64,000 bases of DNA from Deinococcus seoulensis (GTDB taxonomy: Bacteria > Deinococcota > Deinococci > Deinococcales > Deinococcaceae). Below the pieces are notes generated by a model. That model saw only the letters and a program-made list of their open reading frames with translations, did no database searches and was not told the origin of the DNA. Where the stretch lies: NCBI RefSeq assembly GCF_014648115.1, contig NZ_BMQM01000004.1, positions 1-64,000 on the forward strand, given 5' to 3'. Positions 1 to 11,627 of the stretch are shown here, piece after piece (position 1 is the stretch's first letter; each line of letters opens with the position of its first letter). The position numbers and the translations under genes are program-made.

Positions 1-321
1 CAGGTCTAGCCCGTATCCGCGTGCGCCGACTCGTTTCATAGCCTTATTATGACAAATGCTCTAGACTGCTCTGATGTTGGTCCAAGAAGCTGGAAAAATG
101 ATTTCCAGATCGACAATTCCGCCCTGTTTTGATCCGCGCTGTGGGCAAGTGTGGCAACGGTCAGCTTGATTTTCATGTACAGTAGCCGTTCTCATTGCTG
201 GGTCAGTTGAGCATCAGATAGTGGCGATTGAAATGCTGGCCCTCTGCATTGTTTGCATTTGAAAGTGACCCCGGTGTTCCGACACATGACTGCCAATGCA
301 CCTGCCTGGGCGCCACCGCAG
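1..321. other. AT-richer left edge without a recognisable gene
   Basis: The first 300 bases are about 51% G+C by hand count, far below the GC-rich genes that follow. Only short open frames are present (for example about 46 codons on the minus strand and 27 on the plus strand) and I recognise none. The composition suggests an acquired or decayed segment, possibly the flank of a mobile element beyond the left edge. That is inference; no inverted repeats or transposase motifs were found. Confidence 0.4.
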
Positions 322-349
322 AAAAAAGCCCCGGAATCGAATCCGGGGC
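322..349 (-). terminator. Intrinsic terminator of the proline operon
   Basis: An 8-bp stem (328-335 with 342-349) with a 6-nt loop is followed, on the minus strand, by six U residues (327-322). It lies about 30 nt past the pruA stop and is oriented to end the minus-strand operon. Confidence 0.85.
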
Positions 350-379
350 CTTTGGTCTACAACTGTACAGTTCCTGCCT

Positions 380-1951
<1,572 letters not shown>

Positions 1952-1962
1952 GGGGTTTCTCC

Positions 1963-2430
1963 TTAACAGAATTGATAGAGCTGGAGGTGGTCGGCTGGGT
2001 TGAATACGGGAGCTGGAATGTCCCGGTAGGTGGCGAGTTCCGGTTCAGTTCCTGCGCTGAGGACGTCGAAGAACGCTCTGAACAGTGGTGCTGGCTTGTC
2101 GGCCAGCACGATCCGGTCTCCCATGAGGGTGTCGAAGAAGTTGACCTTCTCCCACAGCGAAGGCTCGTCTCTGGCGAGCAGAAGCGCAAGGCAGTCGAGG
2201 ACGAGAACCTTCTGGAAGTCGTTCAGGGAGTCGAAGACGGGTCTGAGTCCATGGGCCAGAAACGCCTGGAGGCTGTGCGCATTGCCGGTGTACGGGGCCA
2301 GCACGTAGCTGTCCATCTCGAAGTCCACCTTCTCGGGGCAGGTCTGGCGGTACCAGTCGTCTGAGACATGAACGGCCGAATTCAGGATCTCGTGCAGCCA
2401 GAAGAGGTTGATGTACCCGAGAGGGTTCAT
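1963..2430 (-). CDS. Unknown 155-aa protein inside the proline operon
   Basis: I do not recognise this protein. It is 155 aa, acidic to neutral, rich in Leu, Phe and Trp, with no signal peptide or membrane segment. The centre ([20 protein letters not shown]) looks helical. Only 11 nt separate its stop from pruA and 9 nt separate its start from the proline dehydrogenase stop, so it is almost certainly co-transcribed with both. The frame is kept throughout and the ATG follows the upstream gene closely. Its position suggests an accessory role in proline or P5C metabolism, but a neutral passenger is equally possible. Confidence 0.7.
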   Translation of the reverse strand: MNPLGYINLFWLHEILNSAVHVSDDWYRQTCPEKVDFEMDSYVLAPYTGNAHSLQAFLAHGLRPVFDSLNDFQKVLVLDCLALLLARDEPSLWEKVNFFDTLMGDRIVLADKPAPLFRAFFDVLSAGTEPELATYRDIPAPVFNPADHLQLYQFC

Positions 2431-2439
2431 CGCGTTCGT

Positions 2440-3372
2440 TCAGCCTTTGAGCATGCCGCGCAGCACGAACATGGCGTTGCGGGGCGTCTCGGCGATGCGG
2501 CGGCTGAAGTAGGGGTACCAGTCGCGGCCGTAGGGGATGTACGCGCGGACGCGGTACCCGGCGGCGGCGAGGTTGCGTTGCAGGTCGCGGCGGATGCCGT
2601 ACAGCATCTGGAATTCGAAGGCGTCCTTGCTGACGCCGTGCGCGAGGGCGTACATCTGCACGTCGTGGATGATGCTTTCGTCGTGCGTGGCGACGTTCAC
2701 GTAGTTCCCGGCCTGCATGTGGGCGTATACGAGGCGGCGGTACGCGGCGTCCACGTCGGCTTTCTGCGGGTACGCGACCGTTTCGGGTTCCAGGTACGCG
2801 CCCTTCACGATGCGGAGGTTGGGGGTCAGGTCGTCCAGGCTGCCTCTGTCTTTCTCGGTGCGGTAGAGGTAGCTCTGGAGGACGGTGCCGACGTGCTGCC
2901 CGCCGAACTCGCCGTGCAGGGTGCGGAACTGCGCGAGGGTCTGGTCGACGCGGGGGTGGTCTTCCATGTCGAGGCACACGAACCCGCCGTACTCCCTGGC
3001 GCGGCGGATGATGCGGCGGGCGTTCGTGAGACCCAGGTCCTCGCCGCCTTCGGTCTTGCCCTGGCCGACGCTGGACAGCTTGATGCTGACGTAGGGCGTG
3101 ATGCCGTCGGCGTGCGCGGCGTCGAGCATGGTGATGACGTTGTCGGCGAACTGCGTGCACTGCGCGGGGCTCTCGATGAATTCGCCCAGCAGGTCGAGGT
3201 TCGCCATGATGCCGTCTTTTTTCAGGTCGTGCACGGCCTGGATGGCGGTCTGTGGGGTTTCCCCGGCGACGAAACGCTGCGCCATGCCCCAGCCGCGGGC
3301 GCGGACGGCGTTCTCGATGGTTTTCTGCCCGGCGACGGTCAGGACTGCTTTGCGGTACAGCTGGTCGATCAT
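2440..3372 (-). CDS. Proline dehydrogenase (FAD, monofunctional PRODH)
   Basis: This 310-aa TIM-barrel flavoenzyme oxidises proline to P5C and passes electrons to the quinone pool. The C-terminal signature YFSRRIAET carries the two substrate-binding arginines (about 291-292), and the barrel strand VKGAYLEPE is typical of the family. Length matches the compact Thermus/Deinococcus PRODH. Its ATG overlaps the stop of the GntR gene (ATGA, 3369-3372), indicating translational coupling. It is followed by an unknown 155-aa gene and then pruA. Electron-acceptor details are family knowledge, not visible here. Confidence 0.93.
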   Translation of the reverse strand: MIDQLYRKAVLTVAGQKTIENAVRARGWGMAQRFVAGETPQTAIQAVHDLKKDGIMANLDLLGEFIESPAQCTQFADNVITMLDAAHADGITPYVSIKLSSVGQGKTEGGEDLGLTNARRIIRRAREYGGFVCLDMEDHPRVDQTLAQFRTLHGEFGGQHVGTVLQSYLYRTEKDRGSLDDLTPNLRIVKGAYLEPETVAYPQKADVDAAYRRLVYAHMQAGNYVNVATHDESIIHDVQMYALAHGVSKDAFEFQMLYGIRRDLQRNLAAAGYRVRAYIPYGRDWYPYFSRRIAETPRNAMFVLRGMLKG

Positions 3373-4070
3373 GCTTGTTTCTCCGGGTGGGTGGGCTGCG
3401 TGGGGGTGGGCTGGGCAAGGGTGGGCTGGGCGAGGTTCTGGAGGACCAGGGCGGCGAAGGTGCGGACGTGCGTGCGGGCGGCCTGACGGGCGGCGTCCGG
3501 GTCGCGGGCCAGGATGGCGGTCAGGATGTCGGCGTGCTGGGCGTCGGTCTGCGGGTGGGCGTTGTACGTGCGGGTCTGGTGCTTGATGAGTGCGACGCGC
3601 TGTTCGAGGTCGCGGTTCAGGTCGGCCAGCGTGGCGTTGTGGGTGGCGGCGGTGATGGCGCGGTGGTACGCGAGGTCCAGGCGGGTCTGTTCGCGGTAGT
3701 CGCTGCTGGGCGCGCGTTGCAGGGCGTGCAGGGCGCCGCGCAGGGTCTGGGCGTCGGTGGGCGTGTGGTGTTGCGCGGCGAGGGCGGCGGCCAGTCCGTC
3801 GAGTTCCTCGCGGACGACGTAGGTGTCGCGGGCCTCGGCGGCGCTGAGGGTGCGGACGCGCACGCCCTTGTTCGCCTCGGCGACGAGCAGGCCGTCCTGG
3901 GTCAGGCGCATCAGGGCCTCGCGGATGGGGGTGCGGGACACGCCGAGTTGCGCGCCGAGTTCCACCTCACCCAGGCGGTCGCCGGGCATCAGGTCGCCGT
4001 CCAGGACGGCGCGGCGCAGGTGTTCATAGACGCCGTCGCGGACCAGGGTGGGGCGCTCGAAAGAGGTCAT
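3369..4070 (-). CDS. GntR-family (FCD/FadR-type) regulator of proline catabolism
   Basis: The protein has an N-terminal winged helix ([13 protein letters not shown] recognition-helix signature) and a helical FCD effector domain with D-x3-H (DLAYHRAI) and a later His consistent with metal-assisted ligand binding. The C-terminus ends in a Pro/Thr/Gln-rich tail. I start it at ATG 4070 (233 aa) because a TACAAT box (4083-4078) lies exactly 7 nt upstream; an in-frame TTG at 4088 would lie inside that promoter. A perfect 16-bp palindrome overlaps the box, so autoregulation is likely. It is the first gene of the proline operon and probably responds to proline or a derivative; the ligand is inferred only from context. 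Confidence 0.88.
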   Translation of the reverse strand: MTSFERPTLVRDGVYEHLRRAVLDGDLMPGDRLGEVELGAQLGVSRTPIREALMRLTQDGLLVAEANKGVRVRTLSAAEARDTYVVREELDGLAAALAAQHHTPTDAQTLRGALHALQRAPSSDYREQTRLDLAYHRAITAATHNATLADLNRDLEQRVALIKHQTRTYNAHPQTDAQHADILTAILARDPDAARQAARTHVRTFAALVLQNLAQPTLAQPTPTQPTHPEKQA

Positions 4071-4075
4071 TGTGG

Positions 4076-4091
4076 ATATTGTATACAATAT
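4076..4091 (-). promoter_or_regulatory. GntR-type operator overlapping a leaderless -10 box
   Basis: ATATTGTATACAATAT is a perfect 16-bp palindrome with the GTATAC core typical of GntR/FCD operators. The minus-strand -10 box TACAAT (4083-4078) lies inside it, 7 nt before ATG 4070, so a bound regulator would block the operon promoter. A separate 8-bp hairpin lies just upstream (4095-4115). Confidence 0.75.
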
Positions 4092-4323
4092 TCTGATCGC
4101 TCCGCAAGAGCGATCCGGCCCACGATTCCAGCCCCGACCGCCCGCCCGTTCCGCACGATCCTGTCGCAGGAAGGCCGCTGCCGGGGGGAGAGCTGATAAG
4201 CCGATGCTCCGGGCGCTGACCAGACGTTCAGAACAGTCCGTGCGTATTGTAATGCAAACTGCATTTACCGGGGTGGGTGGCCCCTACACTGACCCCATAG
4301 TTTTCCTGGGTACGCAGTGAGTA

Positions 4324-4352
4324 AGAGGCGCACAAGGTTTCTGTGCGTCTCT
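4324..4352 (+). promoter_or_regulatory. Stem-loop in the cold-shock gene 5' leader
   Basis: An 11-bp stem (4324-4334 with 4342-4352, including one G-U pair) and a 7-nt loop lie about 18 nt upstream of the AAGGAG ribosome-binding site. A plausible -10 box TACACT is at 4285-4290, which would place the stem near the 5' end of the mRNA. It could act in mRNA stability or temperature control. Confidence 0.55.
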
Positions 4353-4381
4353 TCGTGCCTTTGGAAACTAAGGAGTTGAAC

Positions 4382-4639
4382 ATGGCTGTAGGTAAAGTGA
4401 AATGGTTTAACGCGGAGAAGGGCTTCGGTTTCATTCAGACGGAAGGGAGCCCCGACGTGTTCGCGCACTTCAGCGCCATCCAGAGCACCGGCTTCAAGAA
4501 GCTCAACGAGGGCGACGAAGTCGAGTTCGAAGTGGAAGAAGGCCAGCGCGGCAAGGGCCCGCAGGCCAAGAACATCGTCGTGACGAAGGCCGCGCCCGTC
4601 AGCGAGTACGGCGGTGGCCGCCGCGACGACCGCTGGTAA
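4382..4639 (+). CDS. Cold-shock domain protein (CspA family)
   Basis: This 85-aa RNA/ssDNA-binding OB-fold protein carries both RNP motifs (KGFGFI and DVFAHFS) after the KVKWFN start. The start is ATG 4382 with an ideal AAGGAG (4370-4375) 6 nt upstream; an in-frame upstream start would precede that site and the leader hairpin. The family core is about 67 aa. Here a C-terminal tail ending in GGGRRDDRW is added, a small basic Gly/Arg tail that may widen RNA contacts. The gene is monocistronic, with its own leader stem-loop and intrinsic terminator. Confidence 0.95.
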   Translation: MAVGKVKWFNAEKGFGFIQTEGSPDVFAHFSAIQSTGFKKLNEGDEVEFEVEEGQRGKGPQAKNIVVTKAAPVSEYGGGRRDDRW

Positions 4640-4654
4640 TCGCAAACCATCCCT

Positions 4655-4689
4655 AACCGGAGCTGCCCACCAGGGCGCTCCGGTTTTTC
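4655..4689 (+). terminator. Intrinsic terminator of the cold-shock gene
   Basis: A GC-rich stem (AACCGGAGC at 4655-4663 with GCTCCGGTT at 4677-4685, with further pairing inside) runs into a T run ending at 4688. Confidence 0.88.
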
Positions 4690-4759
4690 GTTGTCCCGCC
4701 CGCGCCCCCGGCCCGCCAGCAAAAAGGCGCGCCATGCAGGCGCCGCGCGCGGGCGCAGC

Positions 4760-4791
4760 ATGAAGGCTCTGCACGATGAAGGCTCTGCACG
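4760..4791. repeat. Perfect 16-bp tandem duplication
   Basis: The unit ATGAAGGCTCTGCACG occurs twice head-to-tail (4760-4775, 4776-4791) just upstream of the oligopeptidase promoter. It looks like a recent slippage or recombination duplication. Confidence 0.9.
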
Positions 4792-4825
4792 CCAATATGC
4801 TTAGATTGCAGACCCACCACCCTTC

Positions 4826-4831
4826 TATACT
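4826..4831 (+). promoter_or_regulatory. Leaderless -10 box TATACT
   Basis: TATACT lies 8 nt before ATG 4840 with no ribosome-binding site between them, so the mRNA probably begins at or next to the start codon. Confidence 0.65.
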
Positions 4832-4839
4832 CGGAAACG

Positions 4840-6891
4840 ATGACTGCAACTCAGACTGATCCGACCGGCGTGAGCAACCCCCTGCTGAACGTCGGGTTCC
4901 GCATTCCGTTCGACCAGATCCGCCCCGAACACGCCGAGGGCGCCGTGGACACCCTGCTGGCCCTCACGCAACAGAAACTCGAGGACCTGGCCGCCGCCCC
5001 GCAGCGCGCATTCGCGAACTTCATGGCCGACCTCGACACCCTGACCGAGCAGCTGGACACCGTGAACACCATCGTTCACCACCTGGACGCCGTGATCAGC
5101 AGCCCCGAATGGACCGCCGCGAAACTCGCCATCCTGCCCAGAACCAGCGAGTTCTACACCCGCCTGGGCCTGCACGAGGGCCTCTGGGACGCCCTGAAAG
5201 CCTTCGCCGCCACGCCCGAGGCCGCCGCGCTCGACCCCGTCCGCGCCCGGCACCTTCAGACCACCATCGACGAATTCCGCCGCGAGGGCGCCGACCTTCA
5301 GGGCGATGACCGCGACCGCCTGCTGACCCTGAACACCCGCCTCGCCGAGGTGACCAGCGCCTTCTCCCGCAACGTGCTGGACTCCACCGCCGCGTACGAA
5401 CTGTACGTGCCCACAGAACGCCTGAGCGGCGTGCCGCAACGCGTTCAGGACGCCACCCGCCGCGACGCGGAAGGCCGGGGCCAGGAAGGGCACCGCCTGA
5501 CCCTGCACGCCCCCACCCTGCTGCCCATCCTGACCTACGCCGACGACCGCCAACTGCGCCGCGAACTGTGGCAGGCGCAGGGGCAACTGGGCGTGCAGGA
5601 AGGCCGCGACAACCGCCCCCTGATCCGCGAGATCCTCAAACTCCGCCGCGAGAAGGCGCAGTTGCTGGGCTTCCGGAACTTCGCGGACTACGTGCTGCAC
5701 GACCGCATGGCCGGCAGCGGCGATCGCGCCCTGAGCTTCGAACGCGACCTGGACGCCCGTACCCGCCCCGCCTTTGAACGCGAGAACGCCGAACTGGTCG
5801 CCTTCTACCACGAGCGTGCCGGCGCGGACGCCCCCGCCCTGCAACCCTGGGACGGCGCGTACTGGGCCGAGAAGCAGCGGCACGAGCAGTACGACTTCGA
5901 CGAGGAAGCCCTGCGCCCGTACTTCCCGATGGACGGCGTCCTGGCGGGGATGTTCGAGATCGTGCGCCGCGTGTTCGGCGTGAGCGTCAGCGAATCGCAG
6001 GCGCCCGGCTGGCACCCGGAAGTGCGCTACTACGACATTCACGACGAGGCTGGCACGCACGTCGCGAGCTTCTACACCGACTGGTTCCCGCGTGACAGCA
6101 AACGCGCAGGCGCCTGGATGAACGCCTTCATCACCGGCGGCCCCCGCGAGAACGGCGTCGAGCCGCACCTGGGCCTGATGTGCGGCAACATGACCCCCCC
6201 CGACGCCGATACGCCCGCCCTGCTGTCCATCCGCGAGGTCGAAACGGTCTTCCACGAGTTCGGGCACCTGCTGCACCACGCCCTGTCCCGCGTGAGCGTC
6301 AAGAGCCTCAGCGGCACCCGCGTCGCCTGGGACTTCGTGGAACTGCCCAGCCAGATCATGGAGAACTGGGTCATGGAACGCGAGGCGCTCGACCTGTTCG
6401 CCCGCCACTACCAGACCGGCCAGACCATCCCCGAGGACCTGTTCGGCCGCATGATCGCCGCCCGCAACTACCGCGCCGCGAACGCCGCCATGCGCCAGTA
6501 CTCCTTCGGCCTGACCGACCTGAGTCTGCACGTGGAATTCGACCCGACCGGCGACGCCGACCCCCTGCCGTACGCGCGGGACATCATGGCGACCTTCATT
6601 CCGTTCCCGCTGCCCGACACGTACGCGCAGATCGCCAGTTTCAGCCACCTGTTCAGCAGCCCCGTCGGGTACGGCGCCGGGTACTACAGCTACAAATGGG
6701 CCGAGGTGCTCGACGCCGACGCCTTCAGCCGCTTCGCGCAGGAGGGCATCTTCAACCGCGACACGGGCCGCGCCTTCGTGGACAGCGTCCTGAGCCGTGG
6801 CAACAGCGCCGACCCGTCCGAACTGTACCGCGAGTTCATGGGCCGCGACCCCGACGCCGACGCCCTGCTGCGCCGCAGCGGCCTCCTATAA
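4840..6891 (+). CDS. prlC: M3-family zinc oligopeptidase (oligopeptidase A / Dcp-like)
   Basis: This 683-aa cytosolic thimet-type metallopeptidase trims short peptides. The zinc motif HEFGH is at about residues 472-476 in [10 protein letters not shown], with the third ligand in the downstream WDFVELPSQ segment. Length matches OpdA/Dcp (about 680 aa), and there is no signal peptide. The start is ATG 4840, preceded by TATACT 8 nt upstream. It stands alone between the cold-shock gene and a secreted CAP protein. OpdA versus dipeptidyl carboxypeptidase specificity cannot be settled by eye, so the symbol is provisional. Confidence 0.9.
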   Translation: MTATQTDPTGVSNPLLNVGFRIPFDQIRPEHAEGAVDTLLALTQQKLEDLAAAPQRAFANFMADLDTLTEQLDTVNTIVHHLDAVISSPEWTAAKLAILPRTSEFYTRLGLHEGLWDALKAFAATPEAAALDPVRARHLQTTIDEFRREGADLQGDDRDRLLTLNTRLAEVTSAFSRNVLDSTAAYELYVPTERLSGVPQRVQDATRRDAEGRGQEGHRLTLHAPTLLPILTYADDRQLRRELWQAQGQLGVQEGRDNRPLIREILKLRREKAQLLGFRNFADYVLHDRMAGSGDRALSFERDLDARTRPAFERENAELVAFYHERAGADAPALQPWDGAYWAEKQRHEQYDFDEEALRPYFPMDGVLAGMFEIVRRVFGVSVSESQAPGWHPEVRYYDIHDEAGTHVASFYTDWFPRDSKRAGAWMNAFITGGPRENGVEPHLGLMCGNMTPPDADTPALLSIREVETVFHEFGHLLHHALSRVSVKSLSGTRVAWDFVELPSQIMENWVMEREALDLFARHYQTGQTIPEDLFGRMIAARNYRAANAAMRQYSFGLTDLSLHVEFDPTGDADPLPYARDIMATFIPFPLPDTYAQIASFSHLFSSPVGYGAGYYSYKWAEVLDADAFSRFAQEGIFNRDTGRAFVDSVLSRGNSADPSELYREFMGRDPDADALLRRSGLL

Positions 6892-6940
6892 GAAGGACAC
6901 CGGCGTGAGCGGTTGATCTGATCGTTCACGCCAGCCAGGA

Positions 6941-6983
6941 CAGGTTCCGGGCGCAGAGTCGGTACCTCTGCGCCCGGAACCTG
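6941..6983 (+). terminator. Perfect 18-bp inverted repeat after prlC
   Basis: Arms 6941-6958 and 6966-6983 are perfectly complementary around a 7-nt loop. No T run follows, so it is a T-less terminator or mRNA 3'-end stabiliser. Confidence 0.6.
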
Positions 6984-7021
6984 CAACATTCACCGGACAT
7001 TCAGGTTAAGCTGCGTTCACG

Positions 7022-7528
7022 ATGCTCATGTGGAACCCCAAGCGGACGCTTGGCGCACTGGCGGCCCTTCTGGCCCTCGGTCTGCCCGGCACCACCCAGG
7101 CCGCCCCCACCCCCGCCGAGAGTCAGCTGATGGTCCGGCTGAACCAGGTGCGCGCCCAGGGTGTCAACTGCCCCGGCAGCGGGCGGCGCCCCGTGGCAGG
7201 CGCACTCAGCTACTCGCCGCAACTGGCCGCCGCCGCGCGCATCCAGGCCGGGTACATGAGCAGCAGTGGCCGCATCACCCACACCGGCGCCGACGGCTCC
7301 ACACCCAAGGTCCGCGCGGCCAGCACCGGCGTGAACGCCGTCAGCGTCACCGAAATCATCTACATGGGCGGCGGCGTGAACCCCGAACAGGCCGTGCGCT
7401 GGTGGCTGAACTCGGCGGTGCACTGCTACTGGATGAACGAGAACCGCTACACCCACGTAGGGGCCGCCGTCGTGCAGGGCTCGCGCGGCACCTCGTACGT
7501 GATGGTCCTGAGCAGCCAGCCCCGCTAA
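7022..7528 (+). CDS. Secreted CAP/SCP-domain protein
   Basis: A 168-aa exported protein: a basic N-terminus, then a hydrophobic core ([14 protein letters not shown]) ending at a TQAA-like signal-peptidase site. The rest fits a CAP (cysteine-rich secretory/PR-1) domain, with N-terminal LMVRLNQVR, a central ITHTG and a C-terminal HVGAAVVQG...YVMVL. Two cysteines (one near residue 50, one near HCYW) could form a disulfide. A TAAGCT box lies 9 nt before ATG 7022. Bacterial CAP proteins have no single established role; cell-surface or lipid binding is possible. A longer CAP protein is encoded at 56980-58068. Confidence 0.8.
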   Translation: MLMWNPKRTLGALAALLALGLPGTTQAAPTPAESQLMVRLNQVRAQGVNCPGSGRRPVAGALSYSPQLAAAARIQAGYMSSSGRITHTGADGSTPKVRAASTGVNAVSVTEIIYMGGGVNPEQAVRWWLNSAVHCYWMNENRYTHVGAAVVQGSRGTSYVMVLSSQPR

Positions 7529-7604
7529 GGGTAGGCGGGTGATGGAGGATGGTTGATGGAACCGGCCTCCATGTTTCTGCTGTGAGGGACTCCGCGCCCC
7601 ACAC

Positions 7605-8396
<792 letters not shown>

Positions 8397-8402
8397 GCGC
8401 GG

Positions 8403-8408
8403 AGTGTA
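8403..8408 (-). promoter_or_regulatory. Leaderless -10 box of the SDR gene
   Basis: TACACT on the minus strand lies 6 nt before ATG 8396 and decides the start of the gene. Confidence 0.65.
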
Positions 8409-8507
8409 GTCCGGAGGCGTCACGAAACGTTGACGCCTGCCCGCCTGCCCTGCCCGTCGGCCTTGCGCCCGCCGCTGGACGAATTCCTGGACACCCTCCC
8501 CAGACCC

Positions 8508-8529
8508 TGACGAACGTTCGTTCTACACT
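8508..8529 (+). promoter_or_regulatory. Inverted-repeat operator next to the scoA -10 box
   Basis: ACGAACGTTCGT (8510-8521) is a perfect 12-bp palindrome that runs into the -10 box TACACT (8524-8529), 9 nt before ATG 8539. A closely similar ACGANCGTTNGTT element sits in the same place before the acyl-CoA carboxylase gene (15161-15173), suggesting a shared TetR-type repressor. Confidence 0.6.
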
Positions 8530-8538
8530 GGAGGCCAT

Positions 8539-9237
8539 ATGAACAAGGTGTACCCCGACGCCCACGCGGCGCTCTCCGACATTGTGGCCGACGGCCAGAC
8601 CATCGCCGTGGGGGGCTTCGGCCTGTGCGGCATTCCCGAACAGCTCATCCTCGCGCTGCGCGACAGCGGGGCCACCAACCTGACAGCCGTCAGCAACAAC
8701 GCCGGGGTGGACGGCTGGGGCCTGGGCCTGCTGCTCCAGACCCGCCAGATCCGCCGGATGATCAGCTCCTACGTCGGCGAGAACAAGGAATTCGAACGCC
8801 AGTACCTCGCCGGGGAACTCGAACTGGAATTCACGCCGCAGGGCACGCTGGCCGAACGCATGCGCGCCGGTGGGGCGGGCATCCCCGGCTTCTACACGAG
8901 GACCGGCGTGGGCACCCTGGTCGCCGAGGGCAAGGAACACAAGGACTTCGACGGCCAGACGTACATCCTGGAACGCGGCATCGTCGCCGACGTGGCGCTG
9001 GTCAAGGCGTGGAAGGCCGACCGGGCCGGGAATCTCGTGTACCGCAAGACCGCCCGGAACTTCAACCCGATGGCCGCCACCTGCGGCCGGGTGACCGTCG
9101 CGGAGGTCGAGGAGATCGTCGAGATCGGTCAGATCGACCCGGACGACGTGGACACCCCCGGCATCTTCGTGCAGCGCGTCGTGCTGAACGCTGCGCCCGA
9201 GAAACGCATCGAGCAGCGGACCGTCCGCGCCGGGTAG
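8539..9237 (+). CDS. scoA: 3-oxoacid CoA-transferase subunit A
   Basis: The 232-aa alpha subunit of succinyl-CoA:3-oxoacid CoA-transferase moves CoA from succinyl-CoA to acetoacetate. It has the Gly-rich CoA-binding segment [11 protein letters not shown] near the N-terminus and the conserved TAVSNNAG. It is full length and ATG-started, with a GGAGG between the -10 box and the start. The B subunit (scoB, 14459-15088) is not adjacent but 5.2 kb downstream, behind the NAD genes. Regulation is probably by the palindrome over its promoter. Confidence 0.93.
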   Translation: MNKVYPDAHAALSDIVADGQTIAVGGFGLCGIPEQLILALRDSGATNLTAVSNNAGVDGWGLGLLLQTRQIRRMISSYVGENKEFERQYLAGELELEFTPQGTLAERMRAGGAGIPGFYTRTGVGTLVAEGKEHKDFDGQTYILERGIVADVALVKAWKADRAGNLVYRKTARNFNPMAATCGRVTVAEVEEIVEIGQIDPDDVDTPGIFVQRVVLNAAPEKRIEQRTVRAG

Positions 9238-9245
9238 GGTCGGCC

Positions 9246-9296
9246 ACGCACGAGGTCACACTGGAACGTCCACACAGTGTGACCTCCCGTGCGTTT
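9246..9296. terminator. Bidirectional terminator between scoA and nadE
   Basis: A two-part stem (ACGCACG 9246-9252 with 9288-9294, and a perfect 10-bp stem 9254-9263 with 9275-9284) separates the convergent genes. A short T run follows on the plus strand. It overlaps the nadE stop. Confidence 0.7.
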
Positions 9297-10134
9297 ACGC
9301 CTCCTGCCACCACCCGTCGAACGGCGTGACCGGCACGGCGCGCTTGTGGCGGGTGATGCGGTACAGGCGTTCCAGCTTCCCGGCCACTTCCGGCGCGACG
9401 TCCTGGCCTTCGAGGTAGTCGTCGATCTGCGCGTACGTCAGGCCCAGCGCGACCTCGTCGGGGAGGCCGGGGCGGTCGTCTTCCAGGTCGGCGGTGGGGA
9501 CCTTGCGCCACGTTTCCTCGGGTGCGCCCAGGAATTCCAGCAGTTGCGCGCCCTGGCGTTTGCTCAGGCCGGTCAGGGGCGTGACGTCCACGCCGCCGTC
9601 CCCGTACTTCGTGAAGAAGCCCGTGATGGCCTCGGCGGCGTGGTCGGTGCCCACGACCAGCATGTTCAGCTGCCCGGCCAGCGCGTACTGCGCGACCATC
9701 CGCTCGCGGGCCTTGATGTTCCCGCGCACGAAATCACGCAGTTCGCCGCCCACACCCGCCTCTGCCAGCGCGGCCGCTGCGGCGCCCGAGGCCGCGTCCA
9801 CGGCGCCCCTGACGTTCACGGTCACGCTCCGGTCGGGTCGGATGAACGCCAGGGCGCGCTGCGCGTCCGCCTCGTCGGCCTGCACGCCGTACGGCAGGCG
9901 CACGGCCACGAAGGTCGCCTCGGTGCCGTCGGCGCGCAGGCGCTCGGTGGCCAGCTGGCACAGCCGCCCGGCCAGGGTGCTGTCCTGCCCGCCGCTGATG
10001 CCCAGCACGAACCCCCGCGTGCCCGACGCGCGCAGGTACGCGCACAGGAACGCCACGCGCCGCTCCACCTCGGCCGCCGGGTCGATGACGGGGCGGACCT
10101 CCAGTTCCCGGATGATGACCTGCTGCATGCTCAT
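9295..10134 (-). CDS. nadE: NH3-dependent NAD+ synthetase
   Basis: This 279-aa N-type ATP pyrophosphatase amidates nicotinate adenine dinucleotide to NAD+. The PP-loop is SGGQDS (about 47-52). The later [21 protein letters not shown] and [11 protein letters not shown] segments are standard NadE. Length equals the E. coli-type enzyme without a glutaminase domain, so ammonia is the nitrogen source. The start is ATG 10134, with AATACT 7 nt upstream. It faces scoA and is back-to-back with the NiaP-like transporter and pncB, making an NAD salvage cluster. Confidence 0.95.
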   Translation of the reverse strand: MSMQQVIIRELEVRPVIDPAAEVERRVAFLCAYLRASGTRGFVLGISGGQDSTLAGRLCQLATERLRADGTEATFVAVRLPYGVQADEADAQRALAFIRPDRSVTVNVRGAVDAASGAAAAALAEAGVGGELRDFVRGNIKARERMVAQYALAGQLNMLVVGTDHAAEAITGFFTKYGDGGVDVTPLTGLSKRQGAQLLEFLGAPEETWRKVPTADLEDDRPGLPDEVALGLTYAQIDDYLEGQDVAPEVAGKLERLYRITRHKRAVPVTPFDGWWQEA

Positions 10135-10201
10135 GCGGCGCAGTATTTCACGGGCGCGGCGGCCAGCAGGCCATCCGGCGTTCCAGGGGGGCCGCTGCAC
10201 C

Positions 10202-10207
10202 TAAGAT
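10202..10207 (+). promoter_or_regulatory. Leaderless -10 box deciding a GTG start
   Basis: TAAGAT, then 7 nt, then GTG at 10215. The ATG inside the box (10206) cannot be the start if this is the promoter. Confidence 0.65.
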
Positions 10208-10214
10208 GGGTGGT

Positions 10215-11627
10215 GTGAACGACCGCCCCACCCTGCTGCGCCTGCCCGCCGACGCCGTGGCCGCGCCCCCGCCGGACACCATGACGGTTGACCGCGCCAT
10301 CGAGCACCTGGGCCTGGGGGCCTTCCAGTACCGCCTGCTGCTGATCTGCGGCCTGACCTTCGCCGCCGACGCCATGGCCGTGCTGGTCATGGGATTCGCG
10401 CTGGGCAACGTGCGCGACTCGTTCGGACTGGAGGCCGGGACGCTGCCGGTCACGCTGCTGACCCTGGCGACCTTCGCGGGCATGCTGATCGGCGCGCCGC
10501 TGTGGGGGCGCGTGGCCGACCGTTACGGCCGCCGCCCGGTGTTCCTGACGACCGTGACGCTGGGCGTGCTGTTCGGCCTGCTCAGCGCCCTGGCGCCCAG
10601 CGTGGGCGTGCTGATCGCCGCGCGCGTCCTGACCGGCTTCGCCATCGGCGGGACCATGCCCGTGGATTACGCCATGATGGCCGAATTCATGCCCGCCGCG
10701 CTGCGCGGCCGGTTCCTGGTGCTGGTCGAGGGGTTCTGGGCCATCGGGACGCTGGGCATGGCGGCGCTCGCCTCGGTGCTGCTGGCCGGGAGCACCCTGG
10801 ACTTACCCGGCGACGGCTGGCGCTGGCTGGTGGCCCTGACGGCCCTGCCGGGCGTGGCGGGCCTGCTGGTGCGGGTGGGCGTGCCGGACTCGCCGCGCTG
10901 GCTGGTCGCGCGCGGCCGCATGGACGACGCCCTGAACGCCCTGGGTCAGGTGGCGCGCCGCAACCGCCGCGACCTGCCGGACCTGCCGCTGGCCCCGCCG
11001 CTGCCCGCGCCGCGCCGCACGTCGCGTTTCGCGGCGCTGTTCGGCCCGGACCTGCGCGACCGGACGTTCCTGCTGGCCGCCGCGTGGTTCGGCATGAGCC
11101 TCGGCTACTACGGCATCTTCTCGTGGCTGCCCACGTACCTGCGCGCCAACGGCTTCGAACTGACCGAAACGTACCTGACGACCCTGCTGCTGGCCTGCGC
11201 GCAGATTCCGGGGTACCTGCTGGCCTCGCTGCTGATCGAGTGGGTGGGCCGCCGCGCCACGCTGGTGGGGTTCATGCTGGTCAGCGCGGTCGGCGCGTAC
11301 CTGTTCCTGCTGGTGGACTCGGCCGTGGGCGTGCTGCTGACCTCGGCGCTGCTGTCGTTCTCGCTGCTGGGCACCTGGGGCGCCCTGTACGCCTACACCC
11401 CGGAACTGTTCCCGACGCTGCTGCGCGCCTCGGGCATGGGGGTCGCCAGTGCGTTCGCGCGGCTGGGCAGTCTGGTGTCACCGTTCGCGGCGGCGTTGCT
11501 GCTGGGCGGGAACCTCGCGCAGTCCCTGACGGTGTTCGCGGCGCTGTTCGTGCTGTCCGCCGCGTGCGTCTGGACGGTCGGCATCGAGACGCAGGGCCGC
11601 CCCCTGCGTGACCGGGAGACCGCGTGA
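10215..11627 (+). CDS. MFS transporter, probable nicotinate/nicotinamide importer (NiaP-like)
   Basis: A major-facilitator protein of 470 aa with about 12 membrane segments. It has the loop 2-3 signature [13 protein letters not shown], a second copy near EWVGRRATL, and an N-terminal segment ([13 protein letters not shown]) resembling the SV2/NiaP group. It overlaps pncB by GTGA and lies beside nadE and a NadM-like gene, so vitamin B3 uptake feeding pncB is the best guess. The start is GTG 10215. The sugar-transporter-like family also carries aromatic acids, so substrate remains inference. Confidence 0.8.
   Translation: MNDRPTLLRLPADAVAAPPPDTMTVDRAIEHLGLGAFQYRLLLICGLTFAADAMAVLVMGFALGNVRDSFGLEAGTLPVTLLTLATFAGMLIGAPLWGRVADRYGRRPVFLTTVTLGVLFGLLSALAPSVGVLIAARVLTGFAIGGTMPVDYAMMAEFMPAALRGRFLVLVEGFWAIGTLGMAALASVLLAGSTLDLPGDGWRWLVALTALPGVAGLLVRVGVPDSPRWLVARGRMDDALNALGQVARRNRRDLPDLPLAPPLPAPRRTSRFAALFGPDLRDRTFLLAAAWFGMSLGYYGIFSWLPTYLRANGFELTETYLTTLLLACAQIPGYLLASLLIEWVGRRATLVGFMLVSAVGAYLFLLVDSAVGVLLTSALLSFSLLGTWGALYAYTPELFPTLLRASGMGVASAFARLGSLVSPFAAALLLGGNLAQSLTVFAALFVLSAACVWTVGIETQGRPLRDRETA

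Noticed and set aside
4071..4088. Upstream TTG start for the GntR gene
   Set aside because: The TTG lies inside the palindrome and promoter, which points to ATG 4070.
4825..6648. Roughly 600-codon minus-strand frame opposite the M3 oligopeptidase
   Set aside because: The HEFGH peptidase on the plus strand is certain. The antisense frame is Val/Gly/Gln-rich without motifs.
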